Of a DNA stretch of 64,000 nucleotides, positions 17,589-25,600 are shown in pieces. Origin of the DNA: CAVVSD01 sp963750895 (lineage in GTDB: Bacteria; Actinomycetota; Thermoleophilia; Solirubrobacterales; Solirubrobacteraceae); assembly GCA_963750895.1 (NCBI GenBank), contig CAVVSD010000001.1, forward strand, positions 310,001-374,000, written 5' to 3'. Position 1 is the stretch's first letter. Every line of letters starts with the position of its first letter. The position numbers and the translations under genes were made by a program. The notes under the pieces were generated by a model. The model was not told the origin of the DNA. It saw only the letters and a list, made by a program, of their open reading frames with translations, and ran no database searches.

Positions 17589-18706
17589 ATGAGGGCACAG
17601 CGCCTCATTGCAGCCCTCGCCCTCTGCAGCGCCCTGGGAGTCGGCGTTGCGGCGTGCGGGAGCGATGACGACAGCGCAGGGAGCACCGGCTCCGCCGGGT
17701 CGACGGGAAGCTCCAGCGAGCAGCTCGGCGGCACGCTCAACGGCGCGGGGGCGACGTTCCCGCAGCCGGTCTACACCGAGTGGGCGGCCCGCTTCAAGGA
17801 GAAGGCCGGCACGACCGTCAACTACCAGGGCATCGGCTCCGGTGGTGGCGTCGCGCAGTTCACGGCGGGCACCGTCGACTGGGGCGCGACCGACTCGGCG
17901 CTCAGCGACGAGGAGCTCACGGCCGCGTCCAAGGACAGCGACGCGCTCGACATCCCGACGGTGCTCGGCGCGGTCACGGTCTCCTACAACGTCGACGGCG
18001 TGAAGGCGGGCCTGAAGCTCGACGGCGCGACGACCGCCGACATCTTCCTCGGCAAGGTCACGAAGTGGAACGACCCGGCGATCGCGTCGCAGAACTCGGG
18101 CGTGTCGCTGCCCGACTCCGACATCACGGTCTGCCACCGCTCGGACGAGTCCGGGACGACGAAGAACTTCACCCAGTTCCTCGCCGACTACTCGCCCGCG
18201 TGGGAGAAGGGCCCCGGCGTCGACAAGACCGTCAAGTGGCCCACCGGCACGGGCGCCAAGGGCAACGACGGCGTCGCGGCCTGCATCAAGCAGAACCAGA
18301 GCTCGATCGGCTACGTGGAGCAGGCCTACGCCCTGCAGAACAACTTCACGTTCGCCGACATCAAGAACAAGGCGGGGCAGTACATCACCCCGACGCTCGA
18401 GGCCACGTCGGCCGCGGGTGAGGGTGCCGATCCGCCCGAGGATCTGCGCTTCAGCACGATCAACGCCGAGGGCGACGCGACGTACCCGATCGCGGCCGTC
18501 ACGTTCATGCTCGTCCACCAGGACGTCTGCAAGGGCGGGCTCGCCGCGGACAAGGCCGGGCCGCTGAAGGGCTGGCTGGACTACGCGCTGGGCGACGGCC
18601 AGGAGGTCGCGAAGGAGCTCCAGTACGCGCCGCTCCCGGCGGCGTCCTCGAGAAGGCCAAGGCCAAGGTGGCCGGCCTGCAGTGCGACGGGAAGCCCATC
18701 TCCTGA
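17589..18706 (+). CDS. pstS: Phosphate ABC transporter substrate-binding lipoprotein PstS (frameshift near the end)
   Basis: Extracytoplasmic phosphate-binding protein. A lipoprotein signal (LIAALALCSALGVGVAACGS) ends in a lipobox cysteine. Phosphate-contact motifs include NGAGATFPQPVYTEW, GSGGGVAQF, GATDSALSDEEL and CHRSDESGTTKNFTQFL. A GAGGAGG site precedes the ATG. Near 18640 one base of a G run seems missing: the expected ending (LEKAKAKVAGLQCDGKPIS) continues in another frame to the stop at 18704. The uncorrected frame runs straight into pstC, creating a false PstS-PstC fusion. First gene of pstSCAB. Confidence 0.92.
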
Positions 18707-18707
18707 G

Positions 18708-19706
18708 ATGAGCGCCACGAGCCTGAAGTCAGGCACCGGCCGCCCGAGCAGCCTGCTCGGGCGGTCGTCGGCCAGCCGCTCTCTGGATCCGCTGCTGCAG
18801 TGGGTCCTCTCCGGGATGGCAGCGTTCATCCTGCTGCTCATCGCGTTCTTCTTCGTCCGGCTGTTCGTCGAGGCGAAGCCGGCGTTCGACGAGTTCGGCT
18901 ACTTCGGGTTCACGTTCGGCAACGACTGGAACGTCGCAAAGAACATCTACGGGGCGCTGCCGCTGCTGACCGGGACGCTGATCACCTCCGCCATCGCGCT
19001 GGTGATCGGGGTCCCGGTGGCCGTGGCCGTCGCCGTCTACGTGACCGAGCTGTGCCCTCAGCGGCTGCGCCAGCCGCTCGCCTCCCTGGTCGAGCTGCTC
19101 GCCGCGGTGCCCTCGGTCGTCTACGGGCTCTGGGGCGTGTACGTCCTCATCCCGAAGATGCGCCCGGTCGAGACCTGGCTGAGCGAGACGTTCTCGTTCC
19201 TGCCGTTGGTCGGGGCGCCGGTCGCGGGCCCGAACCTCTTCATCGGCGGGCTGATCCTCTCGATCATGATCGTCCCGATCGTCTCCGCGATCTCCCGTGA
19301 GGTGATCCTCACGGTGCCGGCCGATCACAAGGAGGCGTCGCTCGCGCTCGGCGCGACGCGCTGGGAGATGATCAAGATGGCCGTGCTGCCGTACTCGCGG
19401 TCGGGCATCGCGGGCGCGTCCATGCTCGGCCTGGGCCGGGCGATCGGCGAGACGATCGCGGTGACGCTCGTCATCGGCAACTCGCCGAACATGCCGAAGG
19501 ACATCTTCGCCCAGGGCTACTCCCTGGCGGCCGTCATCGCGAACGAGTTCAACGAGGCTGCCTCCGATCCGCTGCATCGCGCGGCGCTCATCGCGGCGGG
19601 CCTCGTCCTGTTCGTCCTCACGCTCTTCGTGAACGGCATCGCACGCAACTACGTCCACAGGGCCGAGCGCGGCCAGCGCCAGGTCCCGAAGGGGATGGCG
19701 GCATGA
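18708..19706 (+). CDS. pstC: Phosphate ABC transporter permease PstC
   Basis: 332-residue inner-membrane permease. An N-terminal segment (GMAAFILLLIAFFFVRLFVE) is followed by about five more hydrophobic spans. The cytoplasmic EAA loop (KEASLALGATRWEMIKM) contacts PstB, and AIGETIAVTLVIGN is a typical PstC block. The ATG at 18708 is two bases after the corrected pstS stop. The stop overlaps pstA as ATGA. Intact. Confidence 0.95.
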   Translation: MSATSLKSGTGRPSSLLGRSSASRSLDPLLQWVLSGMAAFILLLIAFFFVRLFVEAKPAFDEFGYFGFTFGNDWNVAKNIYGALPLLTGTLITSAIALVIGVPVAVAVAVYVTELCPQRLRQPLASLVELLAAVPSVVYGLWGVYVLIPKMRPVETWLSETFSFLPLVGAPVAGPNLFIGGLILSIMIVPIVSAISREVILTVPADHKEASLALGATRWEMIKMAVLPYSRSGIAGASMLGLGRAIGETIAVTLVIGNSPNMPKDIFAQGYSLAAVIANEFNEAASDPLHRAALIAAGLVLFVLTLFVNGIARNYVHRAERGQRQVPKGMAA

Positions 19707-20603
19707 GCGCCACGACGCCCGGGCTCGCGCCCATCTCGACACGACGCCGGCTCAGCGACCGCTTCGCGCGCGGCGTGCTGCTCGCGCTGACGCTCATCGC
19801 GCTCGTCCCGCTCGTGCTCATCGTCTACGAGCTCCTGCGCAAGGGACTCGGCGCGATCAGCTGGGACTTCTTCACCACCGACCCGACCGGGCGGACCTGC
19901 TTCCCGGGTCAGACGACCTGCACGATCGGCGGCGTGAAGTCGGCGATCCTCGGGACGATCGAGATCGTCGCGCTCGCCGCGCTGATCGCGATCCCGTTCG
20001 GCATCGGCGTCGCGCTGTACCTCGTCGAGTTCGGCAAGACCGGGAAGTTCGCGAACGTCGTCCGGTACTTCGTCGACGTCATGACCGGCGTGCCGTCGGT
20101 CGTCTTCGGCCTGTTCGTCTACATCGTCCTCGTGGTGACGGGGATCGGCGGGACGTTCGCGGCCTGGAAGGGGTCGATCGCGCTCGCGTTGCTCATGCTC
20201 CCGGTCGTCACGAGATCCGGCGAGGTCGTGCTGAACCTCGTGCCCAACCAGTTGCGGGAGTCGGCGCTCGCGCTCGGCGCGCCGCGCTGGAAGGTCGTGT
20301 TCAGCATCGTCCTGCCCACCGCGCTGCCGGGGCTCGTCACGGGCTCGATGCTGGCCATCGCCCGCGCCGCGGGGGAGACCGCCCCGCTGCTGTTCACGTC
20401 GTTCTCGTTGCTGGGGACGTCGTTCGCCCTCGGCAGCCAGATGAACTCGCTGCCGATCCAGATCTTCAACGACGTCCAGGCGCCCAACGACGCGATCGTC
20501 GAGCGCGCGTGGGGCTCAGCCCTTACGCTCGTCCGGCGTCCTTCTCCTCACGACCATCGCCCGCCTCGCCCAGCGGAGGAGCAAGCTCCATGAACCCGCG
20601 TGA
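19703..20603 (+). CDS. pstA: Phosphate ABC transporter permease PstA (late frameshift)
   Basis: About 300-residue permease partnering PstC. It has an N-terminal span (GVLLALTLIALVPLVLIVYELL), a periplasmic loop with CFPGQTTC, an EAA loop (RESALALGAPRWKVVF) and the ARAAGETAPLLFTSF block. After AWGSALTLV the uncorrected frame becomes hydrophilic; shifting frame near 20535 restores the last membrane helix (GVLLLTTIARLAQRRSK) and a stop at 20601-20603 overlapping the pstB start. The shift therefore looks like a sequence indel. Third gene of the operon. Confidence 0.92.
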
Positions 20604-21507
20604 CACCGAGACCCAGACGCCGCCCGACACCTTGCACGCCCGAGACGCGGACGCGCCGAGCGAGACCGCGATGGCCGACGCGATCGCCGCGGCCGCCATC
20701 CAGCGCGAGCAGCCGCCGGCGATCGGCCGGACGCTCACCGTCGACAACCTGCAGGCCTTCTACGGCGACAACCACGCCGTGCGCGACATCTCGCTGACGT
20801 ACGCGGCGAACCGCGTGACGGCCATGATCGGCCCGTCGGGCTGCGGGAAGTCCACCGTGTCCTGCGGTGCCTGAACCGCATGCACGAGGAGATCCCGAGC
20901 GCGCGCGCCGAGGGCACGGTGATGCTCGACGACATGGACATCTACGGCTCCGAGGTCGACGTCGTCGCCGTCCGCCGCGCATCGGCATGGTGTTCCAGAA
21001 GCCCAACCCGTTCCCGACGATGTCGATCTTCGACAACGTCGCCGCGGGGCTGCGGCTGCGCCGGCATCAAGGGGGCAACATGGAGGAGCGCGTCGAGCGA
21101 GTCGCTGCGCGGCGCCGGCGCTGTGGGACGAGGTCAAGGACCGTCTCGGCGCGACCGGCTTCGGCCTGTCCGGCGGCCAGCAGCAGCGGCTGTGCATCGC
21201 GCGCTGCCTCGCCATCGAGCCCGAGGTGATCCTCATGGACGAGCCGTGCTCGGCGCTGGACCCGATCTCGACGCGGTGCGATCGAGGACCTGATGCTCGA
21301 GCTGAAGAGCGCTACTCGATCGTGATCGTGACGCACAACATGCAGCAGGCAGCCCGGGTGTCGGATCGGACCGCGTTCTTCAACGTCACGAAGGTCGAGG
21401 AGGGCAAGCGCGTCGGCGCGCTCGTCGAGTTCAACCCCACCCCCAAGGTGTTCACGAACCCGGACGACCAGCGCACCGAGGACTACGTCAGCGGCAAGTT
21501 CGGCTGA
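20590..21507 (+). pseudogene. pstB: Phosphate ABC transporter ATPase PstB, broken by multiple frameshifts
   Basis: All ATPase motifs are present in order but spread over three frames: Walker A (GPSGCGKSTV, frame of ATG 20590), RMHEEIPSARAEG (second frame), Q-loop RIGMVFQKPNPFPTMS (third), signature LSGGQQQRLCIARCLA, Walker B VILMDEPCSALDP, AIEDLMLELK and IVIVTHNMQQAARVSDRTAF back in the last frame, ending KFG. At least six shifts lie near 20858, 20985, 21062, 21105, 21118, 21275 and 21305. The first 50 residues are a variable extension. A GGAGGA site precedes the ATG. Because flanking pst genes are nearly intact, the shifts are probably base-call errors; if real, Pst uptake would be inactive. 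Confidence 0.85.
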
Positions 21508-21520
21508 TGGTCGAGCCGGG

Positions 21521-21526
21521 TACTGT
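21521..21526 (+). promoter_or_regulatory. -10 element, possible separate phoU promoter
   Basis: TACTGT lies seven bases before a GTG at 21534 that matches the usual PhoU N-terminus, suggesting phoU can be transcribed separately from pstSCAB. Confidence 0.4.
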
Positions 21527-21533
21527 CGCGGGC

Positions 21534-22229
21534 GTGGCTCATCACGAACTCAGGCAGCGTTTCAAGGATGAGCTCGCATCGCTCGAGGACCACACGCTCG
21601 GTGCGCTCGACCTCGTCACGATGCAGATCGACCGGTCGCTCGAGGCGCTCGAGCACCAGGACGTCGAGCTGGCGGAGATGATCGTCGCCGACGACGATCG
21701 GCTCGACGGGCGGTTCCTCGAGGTGCACCAGGGGATCCTGTCCCTGCTGGCGCTCCAGGCGCCCGTGGCCGGCGACCTCCGGCTCGTCGCCGCGCTGCTG
21801 CACACGATCAAGCACATCGAGCGCATGGGCGACCAGTGCGTCAACATCGCCAAGCTCATCCCGATCACGGGATGGGAGCCGCCGGTCGACGATGAGCTGC
21901 TCGCGACGATCCTGCGCATGGGCCGCCAGGCGCGGTCGGAAGTCGTGCAGTGCAAGCGTGCGTTCGCCGAGCGCGACGTCGCGCTGGCCGAGGATCTCGT
22001 GCGCCAGGACCGCGAGATCAACCGGGCCAACCGCGAGGTCTTCCGGCGCGCCATCGACATCGGCGACGACCCGGACACGCGCGAGTGGGCGATGACCATG
22101 GTGATGGTCGCGCGCGCCTACGAGCGGATCGGCGACAACTCTGTCGACATCGGCGAGCAGGTGGCGTTCGTCGTGAGCGGGCTGTTCCGCGAGTTCTCCG
22201 ACTCGTCGCATGTCCCCGGCTCGAAGTGA
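21534..22229 (+). CDS. phoU: Phosphate signalling protein PhoU
   Basis: 231-residue helical-bundle protein that links Pst transport status to the Pho kinase. Two PhoU repeats are visible, with metal-type motifs AEMIVADDDRLDGRFLEV and, in the second half, AEDLVRQDREINRANREVF; ARAYERIGDNSVDIGEQVAF near the end is a classic PhoU block. The frame is open from an ATG at 21507 that overlaps the pstB stop, but the GTG at 21534 (VAHHELRQRFKDEL) matches the family N-terminus and has a -10 element seven bases away. Intact, last gene of the pst unit. Confidence 0.93.
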   Translation: MAHHELRQRFKDELASLEDHTLGALDLVTMQIDRSLEALEHQDVELAEMIVADDDRLDGRFLEVHQGILSLLALQAPVAGDLRLVAALLHTIKHIERMGDQCVNIAKLIPITGWEPPVDDELLATILRMGRQARSEVVQCKRAFAERDVALAEDLVRQDREINRANREVFRRAIDIGDDPDTREWAMTMVMVARAYERIGDNSVDIGEQVAFVVSGLFREFSDSSHVPGSK

Positions 22230-22237
22230 ACGACCCG

Positions 22238-22265
22238 GTGCACGGCTTGTGAACAAGCTGTGATC
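22238..22265 (-). promoter_or_regulatory. Candidate PHO box before the response regulator, reverse orientation
   Basis: GTGCAC at 22238, GTGAAC at 22249 and GTGATC at 22260 repeat at 11-base steps, with another GTGAAC at 22226 one base out of register. On the minus strand they read as GTTCAC-like PHO-box cores. The segment also contains a 14-bp palindrome (22245-22258, GCTTGT/ACAAGC) that could instead be a small hairpin after phoU. Confidence 0.4.
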
Positions 22266-22303
22266 GGACCGCCTCTGGCCTCACGTCGCGCGGGTGATGT
22301 GCC

Positions 22304-22309
22304 TACACT
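22304..22309 (+). promoter_or_regulatory. -10 element of the response regulator gene
   Basis: TACACT lies nine bases before the ATG at 22319, a spacing expected for a leaderless or very short leader. Confidence 0.45.
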
Positions 22310-22318
22310 CGGCACGTC

Positions 22319-23143
22319 ATGACGGACCGTCCCTCCGCTCCGGCCGACACCGATCGGGCTGTGCCCCCGTCGAGCGTCGGGCCGCTCCGCATCGCGCTCA
22401 TCGACGGCGACTCGGGCTTCCTCCAGGTTCTCGGGAAGCGACTCGACCGCCTCGGCTGGGAGTACCGCGTCCTCGCCAGTCCCGTGACGGTCGACAACCT
22501 CGTCGCGATGCGCCTCGGGGCCCTCGTGGTCGACCTCGCGAGCCTGGGCCCGCAGGGCTGGGACTACCTGGAGCGCGTCTGCTCGGCCCTCCCGGGGCTG
22601 GGCGTCGTCGTGTGCACCGGGCGCTCGACCGTCGCGCAGCGCGTCCGCGGCCTGCGGCTCGGCGCCGACGACTGGGTGACGAAGCCGTGCCATCCGGAGG
22701 AGCTCATCGCGCGCCTCGAGTCCGTCGCGCGGCGGCGGCGCCGGTCCGAGACGCCGGCGGCGTCCGTGCCGGTCACGGCCGGCGAGGTCGAGGTCCGCGC
22801 GGACCAGTTCCAGGCCTTCGTCGGGGAGCGCTCCGTCGATCTGACGCGCCGCGAGTTCGAGCTGATCCAGCTGCTGGCCGACGCGGAGGGCCGCGTGCTG
22901 GAGCGCGAGGAGATCTACCAGCGCGTCTGGGGCTACGCGATGGCCCGCGGCGACCGGTCGGTCGACGTGTTCGTGCGCAAGCTGCGTCAGAAGCTCGAGA
23001 AGGCGTCGCCCGGGTGGCGGTACATCCACACGCACTTCGGCGTGGGCTACCGCTTCGCGCCGGAGCTCGCCGACGGCGTGCTGCCGGAGACGGGCGACGT
23101 ACCCGCCGCGCCCGCGCCTTCGCGCGACCGCCTGCGCGCCTGA
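22319..23143 (+). CDS. PhoB/OmpR-type two-component response regulator
   Basis: 274-residue regulator. The receiver domain covers about residues 23-140, with acidic pair region IDGDSG, phosphoacceptor Asp in LVVDLAS, Thr in VVVCTG and Lys in VTKPCHP, so phosphorylation residues are present. The C-terminal winged helix covers about 165-255 (LTRREFELIQLLADAEGRVL, GDRSVDVFVRKLRQKLE, YIHTHFGVGYRF). It follows phoU, has PHO-box-like repeats upstream and is the likely PhoB/PhoP of this strain. No histidine kinase gene is adjacent, so its PhoR partner must be elsewhere. Intact. Confidence 0.88.
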   Translation: MTDRPSAPADTDRAVPPSSVGPLRIALIDGDSGFLQVLGKRLDRLGWEYRVLASPVTVDNLVAMRLGALVVDLASLGPQGWDYLERVCSALPGLGVVVCTGRSTVAQRVRGLRLGADDWVTKPCHPEELIARLESVARRRRRSETPAASVPVTAGEVEVRADQFQAFVGERSVDLTRREFELIQLLADAEGRVLEREEIYQRVWGYAMARGDRSVDVFVRKLRQKLEKASPGWRYIHTHFGVGYRFAPELADGVLPETGDVPAAPAPSRDRLRA

Positions 23144-23148
23144 CGTCG

Positions 23149-23154
23149 TACCCT
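23149..23154 (+). promoter_or_regulatory. -10 element of the small membrane protein gene
   Basis: TACCCT lies seven bases before the GTG at 23162, again a leaderless arrangement, inside the end of the response-regulator gap. Confidence 0.4.
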
Positions 23155-23161
23155 GTAGGCC

Positions 23162-23527
23162 GTGAGCACGGCCACGATCCGCAACATCGCGATCATCCTC
23201 GCGCTGGCCGCGATCGTCGCCTTCGCACCCGGTGGCGGCGAGGGCGCGGACCTGATCTCGCAGGTCATCAGCGCGGTGTTCACGGCCGTGATCATCCTGC
23301 TGCTGGGCCGCCTGTACCTGCAGTTCCGCACGGACATCTACGGCCTCGGTGACCGCTGGCGGCTCGTGCTGTACGCCGCCGTCGGCGTGATCGTCGTGAC
23401 GCTCGCGGCGTCGGGCCGGCTGTTCGACACGGGCCCCGGGACGCTGGTGTGGTTCGCGCTGCTCGGCGGTGCCGGGTACGCGCTGTACCTCACGTATCGG
23501 CAGTACCGCAGCGGCGCTGCGTACTAG
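23162..23527 (+). CDS. Four-span membrane protein of unknown function
   Basis: 121 residues with about four hydrophobic segments: IAIILALAAIVAFAPGG, ISAVFTAVIILLLGRLYL, LVLYAAVGVIVVTLAASG and LVWFALLGGAGYALYLTY. Short basic loops (RTDIYGLGDRWR, RQYRSG) alternate. Similar small actinobacterial membrane proteins lack a known role. GTG start with a -10 candidate just upstream. The stop lies at the edge of a 67-base near-palindrome shared with the convergent gene. Confidence 0.7.
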   Translation: MSTATIRNIAIILALAAIVAFAPGGGEGADLISQVISAVFTAVIILLLGRLYLQFRTDIYGLGDRWRLVLYAAVGVIVVTLAASGRLFDTGPGTLVWFALLGGAGYALYLTYRQYRSGAAY

Positions 23528-23592
23528 TACCGACGCCCGCAACTACGCGCGATGACCACCGTCCCTCGCACGTAGTTCCGTGCGCCGGTACT
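23526..23592. terminator. 67-base near-palindrome between convergent genes
   Basis: Outer arms AGTACCG (23526-23532) and CGGTACT (23586-23592) are exact; inner arms at 23541-23551 and 23567-23577 pair with one mismatch (a G-U wobble on the minus-strand RNA). The 8-base segments between arms pair partly, and the loop is 15 bases. It fills the gap between stops at 23527 (+) and 23595 (-), so a bidirectional terminator is the simplest reading. Confidence 0.6.
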
Positions 23593-23594
23593 GA

Positions 23595-24287
23595 CTACGA
23601 CGCCAGGATGTTCACCGCTCGGGCCAGCACGAGCCCGATGGTGACGAGCGACGACACCGACTCGATCGCCATGATCGCCTTCGCCGTGTGCGTGAGCGGC
23701 ATCGTGTCGGTCGGGCTGAACGCGTTCGCGTTCGTCAGCGACGTGTAGAGGTAGTCGAAGAACCCCGGGCGCCAGCCCTTCTGCGCGAACTGCGGGTCGT
23801 CCATCTGGGGGAAGAGGAAGTCCGGCAGCGCATCGGCGGTGCTGAAGCGCGCGACGGGGCCGCCTCGGTCGAGCTCCCAGAACCAGACGGCGAACAGCAG
23901 CACGTTCGTCAGCAGGAGCTTCGTCCCCGAGAAGATGAGCGCGTGGCCCTCGGCGTGGCCGCCCTGGACGAGGTAGTGGACGAGCAGCCCGAGTGAGACC
24001 AGGTTGATCGCGCCCACGACGGCGATGAGCGCCATCGCCAGCTCGCGGCGGCCGCGGGGCTCCTTCGTCGCGCGCGCGGGCGAGACGACGATGAGCGCGC
24101 CCAGCAGCACGGCCTCTGCTGCGGGCGCGAGCCAGGTCGGCCCGACCGACACCTGGTCGACCAGCGTGAGCTGCAGGACGATGATGAGCGCGAGCGCGAG
24201 CTGGACGGGCCAGTGGGGATCGCCGCGCTCGATGCGCTTGAGGGCCCATCGCTCGGACATCCGCAGGCTCGCGGCGGCGTCGGGCAT
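23595..24287 (-). CDS. Membrane protein with ion-channel-like C-terminus
   Basis: 230 residues with about six hydrophobic spans, including VQLALALIIVLQLTLVDQV, AAEAVLLGALIVVS, ELAMALIAVVGAINLVSLGL and LLLTNVLLFAVWFWELD. The last part (YLYTSLTNANAFSPTDTMPL, then IMAIESVSSLVTIGLVLARAVNIL) resembles a two-helix potassium-channel module, but the selectivity filter reads TNANAF-SPTDT rather than TVGYGD, so ion conduction is uncertain. ATG 24287 chosen; another Met lies nine codons later. Divergent from the Tad-like genes. Confidence 0.65.
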   Translation of the reverse strand: MPDAAASLRMSERWALKRIERGDPHWPVQLALALIIVLQLTLVDQVSVGPTWLAPAAEAVLLGALIVVSPARATKEPRGRRELAMALIAVVGAINLVSLGLLVHYLVQGGHAEGHALIFSGTKLLLTNVLLFAVWFWELDRGGPVARFSTADALPDFLFPQMDDPQFAQKGWRPGFFDYLYTSLTNANAFSPTDTMPLTHTAKAIMAIESVSSLVTIGLVLARAVNILAS

Positions 24288-24371
24288 GGGGCGTGATTCG
24301 GCACGGACTCGTCGCACTCCTGTGACACCTGCGTCTGGTTGCTCCACGCGCCTCCCGGGAGCCTGCCTCAC

Positions 24372-24713
24372 ATGTCCCACCCACCTCCAGGCGTCGCGGG
24401 TCAGGCCTCGGTCGAGACGGTCGCGATGCTGCCGCTCGTCGCGCTCGTCGCGGCGCTGATCTGGCAGGGCGTGCTCGTGGGCCAGGCGGCGTGGCTGGCC
24501 GGCGCCGCGGCGCGGGGTGCCGCGCGCGCCCAGGCGCTGGACGGCGATCCGCGGGCAGCGGCCCGGGCCGTGTTGCCGGAGCGGCTGCGCGGCGGTCTCG
24601 CCGTGCGTGCCGGTGACGAGGACGTGCGGGTGCGCGTGCGCGTCCCGGCGCTCGTGGGCGGCGGCTCGGTCCTCGCCGTCTCGGCCCGCGCCCATCTGCA
24701 GGAGCAGGGCTGA
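24372..24713 (+). CDS. TadE-like pseudopilin protein
   Basis: 113 residues. The class III signal/N-terminal helix is GQASVETVAMLPLVALVAAL, with the Glu typical of position 5 of processed pilins, followed by WLAGAAARGAARAQ and a beta-rich C-terminus. TadE-like pseudopilins are processed by a prepilin peptidase and assist Flp/Tad pilus assembly. The ATG at 24372 was preferred over 24339. It overlaps the next TadE-like gene by one base (TGATG). Tad ATPase and TadBC genes are not in the window. Confidence 0.75.
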   Translation: MSHPPPGVAGQASVETVAMLPLVALVAALIWQGVLVGQAAWLAGAAARGAARAQALDGDPRAAARAVLPERLRGGLAVRAGDEDVRVRVRVPALVGGGSVLAVSARAHLQEQG

Positions 24714-25039
24714 TGAGCGAGCAGGGGCAGGCGACCGTGGAGGTCGTCGCGCTGCTGCCGCTCGTCGTGGCCGCCGCGCTGGCGATCGCTGCGCTGCTCG
24801 CGGCCGGTCAGGCTCGCGAGCTCGCCGGTCACGCCGCGGCGGCGGGGGCGATGGCGATGCTGCAGGGCGGCGATCCGGCCGATGCCGCGCGTGCCGCGGC
24901 GCCCGGCGTGCCGCGCACGCGGATGTCGGTGCGCGTGCGGGGGCGGACCGTGCGGGTGCGCATCCGCCCGCGTGCGCCGTTCGGCCTGCCCGCGCGGCTC
25001 CTCGAGGCCACCGTGGTGGCGGACGCGGGGCCGCGATGA
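24713..25039 (+). CDS. Second TadE-like pseudopilin protein
   Basis: 108 residues, same plan as the preceding gene: GQATVEVVALLPLVVAAALA helix, then an Ala-rich helix (ARELAGHAAAAGAMAML) and a basic beta region (VRVRGRTVRVRIRPRAPF). The conserved Glu of the pilin motif is present. Overlaps the following gene by four bases (ATGA). Probably a minor pilin or assembly partner of the first TadE-like protein. Confidence 0.75.
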   Translation: MSEQGQATVEVVALLPLVVAAALAIAALLAAGQARELAGHAAAAGAMAMLQGGDPADAARAAAPGVPRTRMSVRVRGRTVRVRIRPRAPFGLPARLLEATVVADAGPR

Positions 25040-25600
25040 GCGTCCTGCGCGCCGTCGTCGACCACTTCCTGCTCCCGGCCGCGACTGCGCCGCGGCCTGC
25101 TCCGGCCCGGGCCGAGGCGGCACGGCCGCCGCACGCAGCGGTCGGGGTCCTCTGCCCGCCGCGCGATGCGGCGGCCCTCGGCGTCGCGGTCGGCGCCGCG
25201 CTCGCGCGCGAGCACGGTGCTCGCGCCGTGCTCGTCTGCTCCTGGGGTGCGCCGGCGCGACGTCCGGGTCCCGACGATGCCGGCGACCGGTACGGCCCGC
25301 GGTCTCGCCCGGTCGCTCGTCGCGCGCGGGCTCGACGCCGCCGCGAGCGGCCGACTCGTGCTCGTCGCGGTCGAGGACGCCGCGGCCGCGGGCCGGGCAC
25401 TTGCGGCGGCGCCCGGCCCGACCGTGCTGGTGGTGGCCGGGGCGCGGGACGCAGCGATGGACGCGGTGCTGCGCGCGCAGGACCACGTCCTGGTGGCGGA
25501 CACGGGGGAGGAGGGCGTCGCAGCGCTCGCCGAGGCGCGGCTCGCAGCCGACGGTGTCCGGACGGCGCGGTGCGCGGTGCCCACCGGGCTCGCCCGGCGG
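25036..25600 (+). CDS. Unknown Tad-locus protein (frameshifted, boundary uncertain)
   Basis: Begins MSVLRAVVDHFLLPA, then an Ala-rich region and AAVGVLCPPRDAAALGVAV and ARAVLVCSWG, which look like alternating strands and helices. The frame shifts near 25258 and continues with GRLVLVAVEDAAAAGRALAA and TVLVVAGARDAAMDAVLRAQ, a Rossmann-like pattern without a P-loop. No stop separates it from the downstream pilin-like hydrolase, so it may be the N-terminal part of that protein; a GTG at 25601 is the candidate start of a separate gene. Function unknown. Confidence 0.45.

Noticed and set aside
17589..19706. Apparent PstS-PstC fusion
   Set aside because: A one-base shift near 18640 removes the pstS stop; the expected PstS ending and stop are intact in the next frame.
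23595..24287. Calling this gene a potassium channel
   Set aside because: The filter region does not match TVGYG, so only a channel-like fold is claimed.
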